Source: Indolivaga macrotermitis (lineage in GTDB: Bacteria; Bacteroidota; Bacteroidia; Bacteroidales; Dysgonomonadaceae). From it: a stretch of 64,000 nucleotides of DNA. Numbering within the stretch: position 1 is the first letter of the stretch; each line of letters starts with the position of its first letter. Shown in pieces: positions 9,477-19,058 of the stretch. Location of the stretch: NCBI RefSeq assembly GCF_900128985.1, contig NZ_FQUC01000004.1, forward strand, positions 1-64,000, in the 5' to 3' direction. The notes under the pieces are model-generated. The model had not been told where the DNA came from, did no database searches, and worked only from the letters and a program-made list of their open reading frames with translations. A program made the translations under genes and the position numbers.

Positions 9477-11846
9477 ATGAAACAATTTATCAGAAACTTC
9501 AGAAAACAGAAAACCGTAGGTATATTAAATATTTGCAGCTTAAGCTTGGGTATTATGGTATCCATTATCATAGGTTTATGGGCTTTTAATGAACTATCGT
9601 TTGACGACTTTCACAAGAACAAAGACCGTATGTACAGGGTAGTTCAGAATTTTGAGGTCGGCAATGAACCCATACGGGCTGCAACAGCATTTAAACCCCT
9701 TGGTGAAATTGCAGCAGCCGAAATACCCGAAATAGAACAGATGTGCAGAGTAGTAATAGAGAAAAACAGTGGGCTGATGATAGACAATATTGTGCGCTTC
9801 GACCTAAGCTATATTATTACAGACCATAACTTTTATACTTTCTTCAACTTTCCGTTGAAAGAGGGAGATATCAATACCGCTTTTTCGGGACCCGACAATG
9901 TGATCATAACCGAATCTATGGCAAAAAGGTATTTTCCGGATGAAAACCCGATAGGCAAAAATGTACGGTTTCATCGGTACGACTTTACTATATCGGGAAT
10001 AATGTATGACTTTCCTAAAAATTCACATATACAGGCAGATGCGGTTTTCCCCCTGTTCGGACAATTCAAAGATACGGGGTGGGACAGCTCTTTCAGCTAC
10101 GACACATATTTTGTTTTATCAAAAGATGCTAATATTAAGGCCATTGAAAAGAAGCTTGTCGAGATTTGTTTATCCGGCGTGTCTGCCTTTGTTCAGAGCG
10201 CTAAAGTTTCGACTGATCTGGAACCGATTACCGATGTACATTTCAGTAAAACCAGCGCCGGTTTCGACAGTGCTATAAAAGGCAACAAAGACCTGTTAAA
10301 AACATTTATTTCTATCGCTGCCGTTATACTTATTATATCGTGTATAAACTTCACCAACTTATCCATCTCGACTTCATTTATCAGGGGTAAAACCATAGGG
10401 ATAAAAAAATCAGTGGGAGCTGGAAAACAGCTCTTAATTAAAGAGTTTTACAGAGAGACTGCCACTTACGTAATTATATCAGTTGTGATAGGAGTATTGC
10501 TTGCCTTAGCCGCCTTTCCGGTATTCAATAGTTATACAGGCTCTGATATCGGCATCGATTTCTTATCTCCCGAGTTCTATATTTTCATAGTAGGCCTGGC
10601 AATATTTGCCACATTTATGGCAGGCACTTTTCCTGCATTCCAAATGACACGGTTCGGCATTGTAGAAACGATCAAAGGGAAATTCAAAGGGAAAAACATG
10701 TCAGCATTCCAGAAAGTGCTGATCATAATACAATTTACATCATCTATCAGCCTGCTGATTATTGTTATGTTTTTTGCCAAACAAATCAACCAGATATTAT
10801 CGCAGGATTTAGGATTCGATAACAAAAACATTGTTTATGTTAAGGGTTGGGGTGGCTTTGGCCCGGATTTTAAAAATCTGAGAAAAGAGCTAATGCAGGA
10901 ACCGACTATTATTGACGTAGCAATGAAACAATATGACATACCTCTGAATATGGGAAACGGAATCGGTACAATTAATGAAAAAACAGGTAATAGCTTTTTA
11001 GTAGATATGTCTCAAGTATCGCCTAATTATTTCGATTTCTTCGGGATGGAATTCGTTGAAGGAGAGAATCCCCTGACTCTCGAAAGTGAATCGGCTGCAA
11101 TATATTGTGTAATCAACGAAAAAGCGGCAAAGCTTCTGGATCTGGAACCTCCCCTTATAGATAAAACATTCAAAATGATCGCCATAGGAGGAACTCTCAG
11201 CGAACACAATGGACAGCGTTTTATAATTAAAGGCGTTATCCGCGATTCGTATGTAAAATCATTGTACCAGGAACCCGATCCGCAAATATATCTCCGTTTA
11301 GGCAGGGATAATGATAACCCTATTTTTTTCAAAATAGCCGGAGATTCCCAAAGGGCGATAAGTGTTATAGAAAAGAAGTGGAAGGAACTGTTGCCCAATG
11401 TTACATTCGAATATCATTTTCTGGATGCAACGTATGATGCGCAATATACGACCGAGATCAATGCGAAGAATATATTATCTTTTGCATTGGTCATAACAAT
11501 ACTAATAACCGTTGCGGGACTATATGCTATGATATTCTACTCTACCCAGCGAAGGATTAAGGAGATAGGTATACGTAAGATAAACGGGGCTACCATCCCG
11601 AATCTCTTATTGTTGCTAAACAAAGATATTGTGGTATGGGTTATACTTTCGTTTGTTATTGCATGTCCCTTATCCTACCTGTTTATAGATAATTGGTTGA
11701 AAAACTTTGTGATTAAAACGCCTCTGAGTATATGGATATTTGCCATAGCTGGCTTTATGTCTATTGCTATTGCCCTTCTTACGGTCTGCTACCAGACATG
11801 GAAATCGGCGAATATGAATCCGGTAGACGCTATCAAAATCGAATAA
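9477..11846 (+). CDS. MacB/FtsX-type ABC transporter permease 2
   Basis: This protein is 789 residues, the same length and topology as the gene before it, which it matches at a constant offset of 2,413 bp. An upstream in-frame extension to 9414 overlaps the previous gene. The ATG at 9477 reproduces the start of copy 1 exactly (MKQFIRNFRKQKT), so I chose it. Nucleotide identity between the copies is patchy: near-perfect at both ends and in a block around 11317-11409, clearly lower between. This points to a tandem duplication followed by gene conversion. The partner ATPase must be encoded elsewhere. The substrate is unknown. Confidence 0.9.
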   Translation: MKQFIRNFRKQKTVGILNICSLSLGIMVSIIIGLWAFNELSFDDFHKNKDRMYRVVQNFEVGNEPIRAATAFKPLGEIAAAEIPEIEQMCRVVIEKNSGLMIDNIVRFDLSYIITDHNFYTFFNFPLKEGDINTAFSGPDNVIITESMAKRYFPDENPIGKNVRFHRYDFTISGIMYDFPKNSHIQADAVFPLFGQFKDTGWDSSFSYDTYFVLSKDANIKAIEKKLVEICLSGVSAFVQSAKVSTDLEPITDVHFSKTSAGFDSAIKGNKDLLKTFISIAAVILIISCINFTNLSISTSFIRGKTIGIKKSVGAGKQLLIKEFYRETATYVIISVVIGVLLALAAFPVFNSYTGSDIGIDFLSPEFYIFIVGLAIFATFMAGTFPAFQMTRFGIVETIKGKFKGKNMSAFQKVLIIIQFTSSISLLIIVMFFAKQINQILSQDLGFDNKNIVYVKGWGGFGPDFKNLRKELMQEPTIIDVAMKQYDIPLNMGNGIGTINEKTGNSFLVDMSQVSPNYFDFFGMEFVEGENPLTLESESAAIYCVINEKAAKLLDLEPPLIDKTFKMIAIGGTLSEHNGQRFIIKGVIRDSYVKSLYQEPDPQIYLRLGRDNDNPIFFKIAGDSQRAISVIEKKWKELLPNVTFEYHFLDATYDAQYTTEINAKNILSFALVITILITVAGLYAMIFYSTQRRIKEIGIRKINGATIPNLLLLLNKDIVVWVILSFVIACPLSYLFIDNWLKNFVIKTPLSIWIFAIAGFMSIAIALLTVCYQTWKSANMNPVDAIKIE

Positions 11847-11856
11847 ACCGTCTGAG

Positions 11857-14253
11857 ATGAATACTCCATATTTTCTGCGCCGTTTGGCCAAAGTTAAAAG
11901 TCTCCGGTTTATAAACCTGTTAGGACTAGTACTGATGTTTACTTGTGTATTTGTATCATATACATATATCACTAAAGAATTAAGCTACGACAAATTCTAT
12001 ACAAAATCAGATCGCATAGCCCGTCTCACTTTGGCTTTCGACGGCAATCAACCCGACGGGCGTTTATTCGGGGATACATATGCCCCTATACTCAAAAATT
12101 GTCCTGAAATAGAAGAGACTCTTAAGTTCACTAAGATTCAAACTGCTACAGTTATACATAACGACGAAAAATATGTTGTTAATGATATACTGCTTACATC
12201 CGGTAATTTTTTTACTTTTTTCGATCTGCCATTCGTTCAGGGAACCCTTCCCTCAGCTTTCGATAGTAAAGGAAAAATTGTTATCAGTGAAAGAATGGCT
12301 ATACGGTTATTCGGACAAACGGATGTTATCGGTCAAAAAATAGGATTGAATAGCCGGAGGCTCTCTACTAATGAAGGCTTTATCAGTGGCGTATATAAGG
12401 ATATCCCCGACAACTCGCATCTACATTCTGATATCATAATATATGGTGATAACTTTGAAAAAGACAACTATTGTTATACTTACCTACTATTAAAAGACAA
12501 GACCGACACTCAGGCATTAGCAGATAAACTCACAGGACTGATACAGGCTGATATAAATAAAAATAAAACAGAAACTGTCTTAGCCGATGTTATGCCCCTG
12601 GCGGATATACATCTGCATAGCCGCATTTTAAGAGAATTAGAATCGAATGGTAATATCAATTATGTTTATCTGATCGGGGGAGCTAATATATTATTACTCA
12701 TTATAGTTCTGTTTAACCTGTGGCTCAACTCTAATGTTATTTTCTCGTACCACAGACGGTACTACCAATTACTCCGCCTCAACGGAGCTTCTTCATTCGA
12801 AGTAATAAAAGACGAAATTAGTATTGCCACATTCCTTGGAGGAATTTCTTTGATTTTTGGAATACTTCTTTCTTTCTTTTTGAATAAAGCTTTCGGGATA
12901 TCCGGAGAATCTGTAAATATCATTTCTAAAATAGGGATAGCCGCACTACTCCTAATTTGTACCGTTCTTGCATCATTGCTTCCGGCTATTCAGAATATGG
13001 TATCTACAACATTCAGTAATCAGAATTACGACCTGCGGACCAAACGGTTTTCGTTCTCTAATGTAAGATATATGCTGGTTGTACAGTATGCGATTGTTAT
13101 CTTTATCATTATTGTTGCTGCGGGGATAAAAGGGCAGATGTCGGTTATCAAGACCAATCAGATCGGAGCAGAAAACGACAGCATACTGGTTCTGAAGGAA
13201 CAGCCACAAGAAGTGATCGATAAGTTTCGTTTATTCAAACAGGAACTACTGAAACACTCCGAAATAGAAATGGTTACTGCAGCTATGCAGTTACCAGGCG
13301 AAGCTGTTCGTGACGGGATTTTTATCAAGAAAGAGGATGGCGGTGAATCCATATATTGCCCGATACTGATCGTCGGTGAAGATTTTTTCCCGTTTTTCAA
13401 TATTAAACCTGTATCCGGAGAATTACCTCCGCCTTTGGTATTGACCCAAGAAGAAGAGGCTCAATTGCTGACAGATAGATTTGAAGGGAAAGAAAATAAA
13501 ACTTCGATTCGTGATAATTATATTATCAACCGCAGTGCCTTGAAATTATTGGGTTATTCGTCTCCTGATGAAGCAATTGGCAAAGAACTGATTCTAGATC
13601 GTAGCATCATAGACTATATACCATCCGGAAGAATTTGCGGAGTTGTAGATGATTTTGTCTTTTCCACCGTTTTCGAAGAAGCCACTCCGATGTTGGTTAT
13701 ACAGCGAAATATGTTTATGAACTGCTTCATGCTGCACCTTGCACCGGACAATACGGAGAAAGCACTTGGTATACTAAATAAAGTATGGGCTGATGTTAAT
13801 CCCGGCTACCCTTTGGATTACAGTTTCCTGAAAGACTCATACAAAGTTGTATACCACAATGAACTGAATGCCGAAAGAATAGTTAATCTATTCTCGGGAC
13901 TCTGCTTAGCTATAACCATATTGGGGCTTATTGTCTTTATGGCATTCATGATAAAAACCCGTACCAAGGAAATCGGTATCCGTAAAATAAACGGAGCTTC
14001 GGGTAAAGACATTCTTTATATGCTAAACCGGAGCTTACTGACGTGGATAGCTTTAGCCTTTATTATTGCTATACCCGTATCGAAATATGTAATGGACAAA
14101 TGGCTCGAAAATTTTGCATATAAAGCCAGTCTGCCCTGGTGGTTGTTTATGGGAGCAGGAGTATCCGTAATGCTTATTTCCGTAATTGCTGTCAGCTGGC
14201 AATGTCGCCACGCTACCCGTATAAACCCGGTAGAAGGTTTAAAAAGCAACTAA
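11857..14253 (+). CDS. MacB/FtsX-type ABC transporter permease 3 (divergent)
   Basis: This 798-residue permease starts 10 bp after copy 2. It keeps the FtsX layout: a segment near residues 20-45, a periplasmic domain, a central group of segments around 265-440 and a C-terminal triplet ending NPVEGLKSN. The sequence of copies 1 and 2 is largely lost. The conserved RTKEIGIRKINGAS turn before the penultimate membrane segments confirms the family. Tight spacing implies translation from the same transcript as its neighbours. Several different permeases served by one ATPase is a plausible model, but it is inference. Confidence 0.85.
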   Translation: MNTPYFLRRLAKVKSLRFINLLGLVLMFTCVFVSYTYITKELSYDKFYTKSDRIARLTLAFDGNQPDGRLFGDTYAPILKNCPEIEETLKFTKIQTATVIHNDEKYVVNDILLTSGNFFTFFDLPFVQGTLPSAFDSKGKIVISERMAIRLFGQTDVIGQKIGLNSRRLSTNEGFISGVYKDIPDNSHLHSDIIIYGDNFEKDNYCYTYLLLKDKTDTQALADKLTGLIQADINKNKTETVLADVMPLADIHLHSRILRELESNGNINYVYLIGGANILLLIIVLFNLWLNSNVIFSYHRRYYQLLRLNGASSFEVIKDEISIATFLGGISLIFGILLSFFLNKAFGISGESVNIISKIGIAALLLICTVLASLLPAIQNMVSTTFSNQNYDLRTKRFSFSNVRYMLVVQYAIVIFIIIVAAGIKGQMSVIKTNQIGAENDSILVLKEQPQEVIDKFRLFKQELLKHSEIEMVTAAMQLPGEAVRDGIFIKKEDGGESIYCPILIVGEDFFPFFNIKPVSGELPPPLVLTQEEEAQLLTDRFEGKENKTSIRDNYIINRSALKLLGYSSPDEAIGKELILDRSIIDYIPSGRICGVVDDFVFSTVFEEATPMLVIQRNMFMNCFMLHLAPDNTEKALGILNKVWADVNPGYPLDYSFLKDSYKVVYHNELNAERIVNLFSGLCLAITILGLIVFMAFMIKTRTKEIGIRKINGASGKDILYMLNRSLLTWIALAFIIAIPVSKYVMDKWLENFAYKASLPWWLFMGAGVSVMLISVIAVSWQCRHATRINPVEGLKSN

Positions 14254-14270
14254 TTAACAATGTATTGAAT

Positions 14271-16568
14271 ATGAAAACTTTTTTCAAATTCCTTAATAAG
14301 AATAGATTATATACAGCTATTAATATTTTCGGTTTATCCGTTTCATTAATGTTTGTCATTCTTATAGCTGCATATGCTATAGAGGAATATTCAACAGACA
14401 GATTCCATAAGAATGCAGACCGTATATATATACTCGGTAACGAAGAGCATATAGGAAGCGCCTACCGTTTAGCAGCACGTTTACAGGAACGTTATCCTGA
14501 AATAGAGAAAACGTGTACGGTCACTTACTTCCCGGAGCAAAACGCCACGATTAATAATACCAGACTAAATATGGAGTTATTATTCACTGATACTACATTT
14601 TTTGAAGTGTTTTCCTTCTCATTAACCGAAGGTAATCCTAAACAAGTGTTAGCTGCTGAAAATAGTGCTGTGATTTCTGAATCATTTGCAAGGAAAGCCT
14701 TTGGAGGCAGAAATCCTATAGGACAGTCTATCGTATTGAAGCCGGAACTTACCGTTACTGTGAGTGGTATAATGAAGGATATCAAAAATTCATCCATCCC
14801 CTATTCTGACATTATTATCCGAACTGAGAACGTGAAGTATTTTAATTCGAGTATCATTAGTGAAACTTTTGACAATTACGGATCTACTTGTATCTTTTTT
14901 CTGGTCAAAGAGGGCAGTAACCTGCGGGCTAAAACAACAGATATGGCTGCATATCTCAAAGAAATAGTATGGGTGTATAAAGACGAGTTATTCAATACTG
15001 TAACACTAACGCCTCTTAAAGAAATATATTTTTCTGATTATCAAACATATACCCTTATAAAGGGAGAACCCAAACTGGTCTTAGTATTAATGATTGTAGG
15101 AATTGTAATCTTGATCTTTGCCATTATAAATTATATTAACCTGACTGTTGCGCAAACAGGTTTCAGAGCTAAAGAGATGGCGATACGCAGGCTGTTAGGC
15201 TCAGGACGTAAAAATTTGATATTTAAATTGATAACGGAATCAACATTACTTTGTTTTATTTGCTTTGCTTTAGGTGCTGTATTTGCCGTATTCCTCAGCC
15301 CTTATACTAAGGGAATATTAGGTAAGGAAATTGATCTTATGGCATTAATTTCTCCTATAAGTGTTCTTTTGAGCCTTTTACTCATTGTATCATTGGGGAT
15401 AATTTCAGGACTACTTCCTGCCTTTATCTTATCGAGGGTAAAACCGATAGATACTGTAAAAGGAGGTTTCAAAAGAAAGAATAAGATGGTATTCAGTAAG
15501 TTCTTTATTACTTTCCAAAACACCATAGCAATTGTTCTGATTACTATAGCCATAATAATGTATACTCAGGTCAACTATCTGGTAAGTGCACCGCTGGGTT
15601 ACAATAAAGAAAACATAATAAGCCTCGAACCCCATTTTCAAAATAAAGAAGAATTAAATGAGTTTATCTCCCAAACGGAACAACTAGCCTGTGTCAACCA
15701 GATAGGGTTAGGTAACGGTACGCCCTTCGACATGGGTAATAACTGGACACAGGAGTACGAAGGAAAAAGTATATCCTTCCGGATATTGGATGGAGACTCA
15801 ACCTATTTCCGGATACTTGGTTTTCAGAAAATAATAGAAAATAATCTGGCCGATTCAATTTCTTATTATCTCTCTGAACGGGTATTAAAAGAAATGAATT
15901 TGCCGGAAACAACCGTTACATTCAAATTTGGAGGGGAACCGCAACCTGTAGCCGGAGTTATTAAAGATATTCGGATGTTTAATATCACAAGACCTTACGA
16001 TCCCACAGTAATTGTCGTTCATCGCAACATCACCAACCCATGGACAATCGTTGTAGAATTTAACGGGGATAAAGACATGGCATTTAGTCAGGTAAAGGAT
16101 ACTTATGAAGGAATTACCAAACTTGACTTTACCGGTCAGTTTATGGATAAAATGATTGAAAGCTCATTTAAGGCGCAACTCAAGATTGCACAAATAGTTT
16201 CTATTTTCGGTATTATTGCAATCTTAATATCCTCATTAGGACTGCTTGCTATGTCTACATTTTTTATCCAGCAACGATACAAAGAGATTGCTATAAAAAA
16301 GGTACTGGGGGCATACAACCACGAGATTCTTATAAATCTGGTTAAAACATTTCTGAGTTACGTAGTCATAGCATTTGTTATAGCAGTACCCGTTATCTGG
16401 TATTTCATGAAAGACTGGCTTGCCACATATACATATAAGATAAAACTAAGCCCTTTCTTCTTTATAATAGTAGGAGTATTCTGCTTATTGGTTTCATTTA
16501 TAACGGTATTATGGCAAAGCTGGAAAGCTGCGAATATGAACCCGGCCGATACCATTAAAATCGAATAA
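14271..16568 (+). CDS. MacB/FtsX-type ABC transporter permease 4
   Basis: This 765-residue permease is last in the four-gene run. The frame remains open upstream to 14139 inside the previous gene. The ATG at 14271 gives the family-typical start (MKTFFKFLNKNRLYTAINIFGLS) and a 17-bp gap. RYKEIAIKKVLGA precedes the C-terminal membrane segments, and the tail NMNPADTIKIE resembles copies 1 and 2. A first FtsX half with four segments around 275-430 is visible. The stop lies 19 bp from the stop of the convergent Hsp90 gene. Confidence 0.85.
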   Translation: MKTFFKFLNKNRLYTAINIFGLSVSLMFVILIAAYAIEEYSTDRFHKNADRIYILGNEEHIGSAYRLAARLQERYPEIEKTCTVTYFPEQNATINNTRLNMELLFTDTTFFEVFSFSLTEGNPKQVLAAENSAVISESFARKAFGGRNPIGQSIVLKPELTVTVSGIMKDIKNSSIPYSDIIIRTENVKYFNSSIISETFDNYGSTCIFFLVKEGSNLRAKTTDMAAYLKEIVWVYKDELFNTVTLTPLKEIYFSDYQTYTLIKGEPKLVLVLMIVGIVILIFAIINYINLTVAQTGFRAKEMAIRRLLGSGRKNLIFKLITESTLLCFICFALGAVFAVFLSPYTKGILGKEIDLMALISPISVLLSLLLIVSLGIISGLLPAFILSRVKPIDTVKGGFKRKNKMVFSKFFITFQNTIAIVLITIAIIMYTQVNYLVSAPLGYNKENIISLEPHFQNKEELNEFISQTEQLACVNQIGLGNGTPFDMGNNWTQEYEGKSISFRILDGDSTYFRILGFQKIIENNLADSISYYLSERVLKEMNLPETTVTFKFGGEPQPVAGVIKDIRMFNITRPYDPTVIVVHRNITNPWTIVVEFNGDKDMAFSQVKDTYEGITKLDFTGQFMDKMIESSFKAQLKIAQIVSIFGIIAILISSLGLLAMSTFFIQQRYKEIAIKKVLGAYNHEILINLVKTFLSYVVIAFVIAVPVIWYFMKDWLATYTYKIKLSPFFFIIVGVFCLLVSFITVLWQSWKAANMNPADTIKIE

Positions 16569-16587
16569 AAACGGGATTGAGTGCTGC

Positions 16588-18390
16588 TTACAATCCCATG
16601 TTACCCAAAAAGTTACTCATACCCATAACGAGCAGTTGATATAAAGCATCGTTGAACACGGTCATTTCCTTTTTATTTACGGGATATCCGCCGAGCATCA
16701 ATGCCTGCACATACATAATGTGTACGATAGAATTAAAGAGGGGTTCGTCTTCGATCGCAATCAGGTTTTTGACGATCTCATTGTCTTTATTAAAACAAAG
16801 AGTCGGCATGTTATCCTCTTTTTTGATAAAATTCTGCAAAGTAGCCGCAAACGGATTTCCGGCGGTAGACAGGCTTTGCAGATTTTTATTACTCATCGCC
16901 TCATCGTTGGCTACATAGATAGCAGGAGTGTCTACCGGATCGAACTGTTTTAATTGGGCTTTGCAATATTGCTGTTTCAAGAGGTCATTAGCCCGTTTTT
17001 CGAACCGCATATAGGCTTCGTCTTCCGACACGGCAACATCTGCCAACGTATCCAGAATATCCTGAGGGGTTATCTTCTCGATCTTTATTTCGGGGAAGGT
17101 TATCTTTATCTGCTGAATCAAATCAGCTTCGAAAGAATAAGCCGCATTGATCACTGTTTTACCTTGCGAACCTGCGATACGGCGTATCTGGCGGAAATCG
17201 TCCAGAGACGGAGTATAATATATTACCTCATTATACGACTTTATTGAAACGAAAGGAATATGCCCTTTGTTGGTTTCGAAAGGAATATAATCGACAAACA
17301 ATTTCAGCAGGCTACGATCCTCCACAGCCAGCGCTTTGATAAACATATGGTGAATGTTGATAATTTCGCCTAGTTTACCTGTATCCTTCAATGTCAGTAC
17401 TTTCAGATAATCTTTGAAACTGTTGCTCAACTCTTTTTTCGCCTCCTTCATTATCTCATCGTCCATCAACGACTCGCGCGATGCTGTCGGACGCAGTTCG
17501 TTTGTGTTGATGATACATTTTACAAATGACGACCATTCGGGCAACAAGTTATTTGCCTGTTCGCACAGAAACATCCGTTTCAGGTATATTTTATGCTGTT
17601 TACTTCCCGAAAACTGTACTTTATGAGGCATTATATAAGCCACGCCATCTATCTCTCCGGCATGGGAATGCAATGGAAACGCATCCAGAAAATTTATATT
17701 GAACGCATCTTTTCCGTATGATAACAATTCTTCCTTCGTGCTTTCCGGCGATAGCCAAACGGGGGTTTTATCGACCAGCATCTCTGTTTCACCGTCAGAT
17801 ATCAAACGGATAGTTATAGGAAGGGCATTACCGAAATAAAGGATATTTTTCTTAAGCTCGGCTTTCTCAAACAAGGGTAGCCATTCTTTTTTCGGGTGAA
17901 GTATTACCCTTGTCCCGGGTTTTTCCATATTTTCGATACGCTCTACGGTATATGTTCCGTCTGCTTTTCCTTTCCAGCAAACGGCTTCGTCCTTAATCAA
18001 GGACCGCGTTTCGACAATTATTTCGTTACTCACGACAAGGCACGACAGCATTCCTATACCGAATTTCCCGATATAATCCTTTTCATTGAAATCGCCGCGT
18101 TTCGAACTTTGCCCTATAACCGAAAGAAACTGGTGTACTTCGTTTTCGGACAACCCTATACCATTATCTTCGAATATAACTTGTGGCAACCCGTCGACTT
18201 TATTGATATATATATTGATTTCGCCCTGATGATGTTCGTCTATTGTACGGCGGGCCGTTGCCGCATCCATCCCGTTTTGCAGGACTTCGCGTACAAAAAC
18301 ATTCGGAGCACTGTAAATATGCTCTGATAATAATTCGATCATTCCTTTCAGGTTAACCTGAAAAAGGTATTTATTATTTTCTTGTGTCAT
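16588..18390 (-). CDS. Divergent Hsp90-family chaperone
   Basis: This is a GHKL-ATPase chaperone of 600 residues. Its ATP site is recognisable: REVLQNGMDA with Glu35 and Asn39, DNGIG near 75-79 and GKFGIG near 108-113. The protein is shorter than canonical HtpG, which normally begins with an ENIFPIIK-type segment and carries EIVSNA(V/S)DA. It belongs to the less-studied HSP90-family branch and is probably not the cell's main htpG. The open frame starts at a TTG (18411); I use the ATG at 18390, 24 bp after the preceding stop. It is the last gene of a four-gene same-strand run with ung, a Sel1-repeat protein and a small membrane protein. Confidence 0.85.
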   Translation of the reverse strand: MTQENNKYLFQVNLKGMIELLSEHIYSAPNVFVREVLQNGMDAATARRTIDEHHQGEINIYINKVDGLPQVIFEDNGIGLSENEVHQFLSVIGQSSKRGDFNEKDYIGKFGIGMLSCLVVSNEIIVETRSLIKDEAVCWKGKADGTYTVERIENMEKPGTRVILHPKKEWLPLFEKAELKKNILYFGNALPITIRLISDGETEMLVDKTPVWLSPESTKEELLSYGKDAFNINFLDAFPLHSHAGEIDGVAYIMPHKVQFSGSKQHKIYLKRMFLCEQANNLLPEWSSFVKCIINTNELRPTASRESLMDDEIMKEAKKELSNSFKDYLKVLTLKDTGKLGEIINIHHMFIKALAVEDRSLLKLFVDYIPFETNKGHIPFVSIKSYNEVIYYTPSLDDFRQIRRIAGSQGKTVINAAYSFEADLIQQIKITFPEIKIEKITPQDILDTLADVAVSEDEAYMRFEKRANDLLKQQYCKAQLKQFDPVDTPAIYVANDEAMSNKNLQSLSTAGNPFAATLQNFIKKEDNMPTLCFNKDNEIVKNLIAIEDEPLFNSIVHIMYVQALMLGGYPVNKKEMTVFNDALYQLLVMGMSNFLGNMGL

Positions 18391-18414
18391 TCTGTTGTTG
18401 TTGGGGTACAATAC

Positions 18415-19044
18415 TTATCTGATTCTAAATACTGTGCTATTTTCCAGATAGTTGTGTTTATTATCAACCTGTATTAACTCTTTGATGGTATCGGCTGCAT
18501 TTAGTTCATTGTTTTGCACTCTTGTTCGTATCACAAAGATATTACTTTTCAGCAACCTTTGCATATCTTCACTTTCTTCTATATACTCTTTATTTATTAA
18601 AGTTACGAGGCTATCGTTGTCTATTCTGCATCCTCCCCTGTAAAATTCAGCCATAAACATAACCCATTCGGTTAGTTTATAGGTTCCATCATCTCTGAAC
18701 TGGATATTCATACCATTAAAATCACTCATTCCGTAAGCAGTAAACACAACCGGAGATTTGTCCAGGTCGCGAACCGATTTTGATGAGCAAACAAATGAAA
18801 AAACAATAGCAAAAGCGATCAATGACGGAGTAAACACTGCCAATCGCTTTTTACGTTTATAATCTTTTATATCTCTGCGAATTACCGGAATACAAAGTAG
18901 TCCATATACTCCATAGAGGAAATACAGGATATAATTGTCAAACGCCATCTCTTGATGTGCCCCCGACAATATAAACCTATTGATAAAATAAGCTACACCG
19001 ATAGCTATTGCGAGCAATATATGCCGCTTAATAAATCCTGTCAT
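18415..19044 (-). CDS. Membrane protein of unknown function
   Basis: This 209-residue protein has three predicted N-terminal membrane segments (about 8-26, 38-55 and 70-87), followed by a soluble domain of about 120 residues rich in charged and beta-type sequence. I recognise no family. It lies 14 bp after the Sel1-repeat gene and 24 bp before the Hsp90 start on the same strand, so the three are probably cotranscribed. The soluble part contains single cysteines at about 87 and 140 but no obvious catalytic motif. Confidence 0.75.
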   Translation of the reverse strand: MTGFIKRHILLAIAIGVAYFINRFILSGAHQEMAFDNYILYFLYGVYGLLCIPVIRRDIKDYKRKKRLAVFTPSLIAFAIVFSFVCSSKSVRDLDKSPVVFTAYGMSDFNGMNIQFRDDGTYKLTEWVMFMAEFYRGGCRIDNDSLVTLINKEYIEESEDMQRLLKSNIFVIRTRVQNNELNAADTIKELIQVDNKHNYLENSTVFRIR

Positions 19045-19058
19045 AGAAGACTATATCT

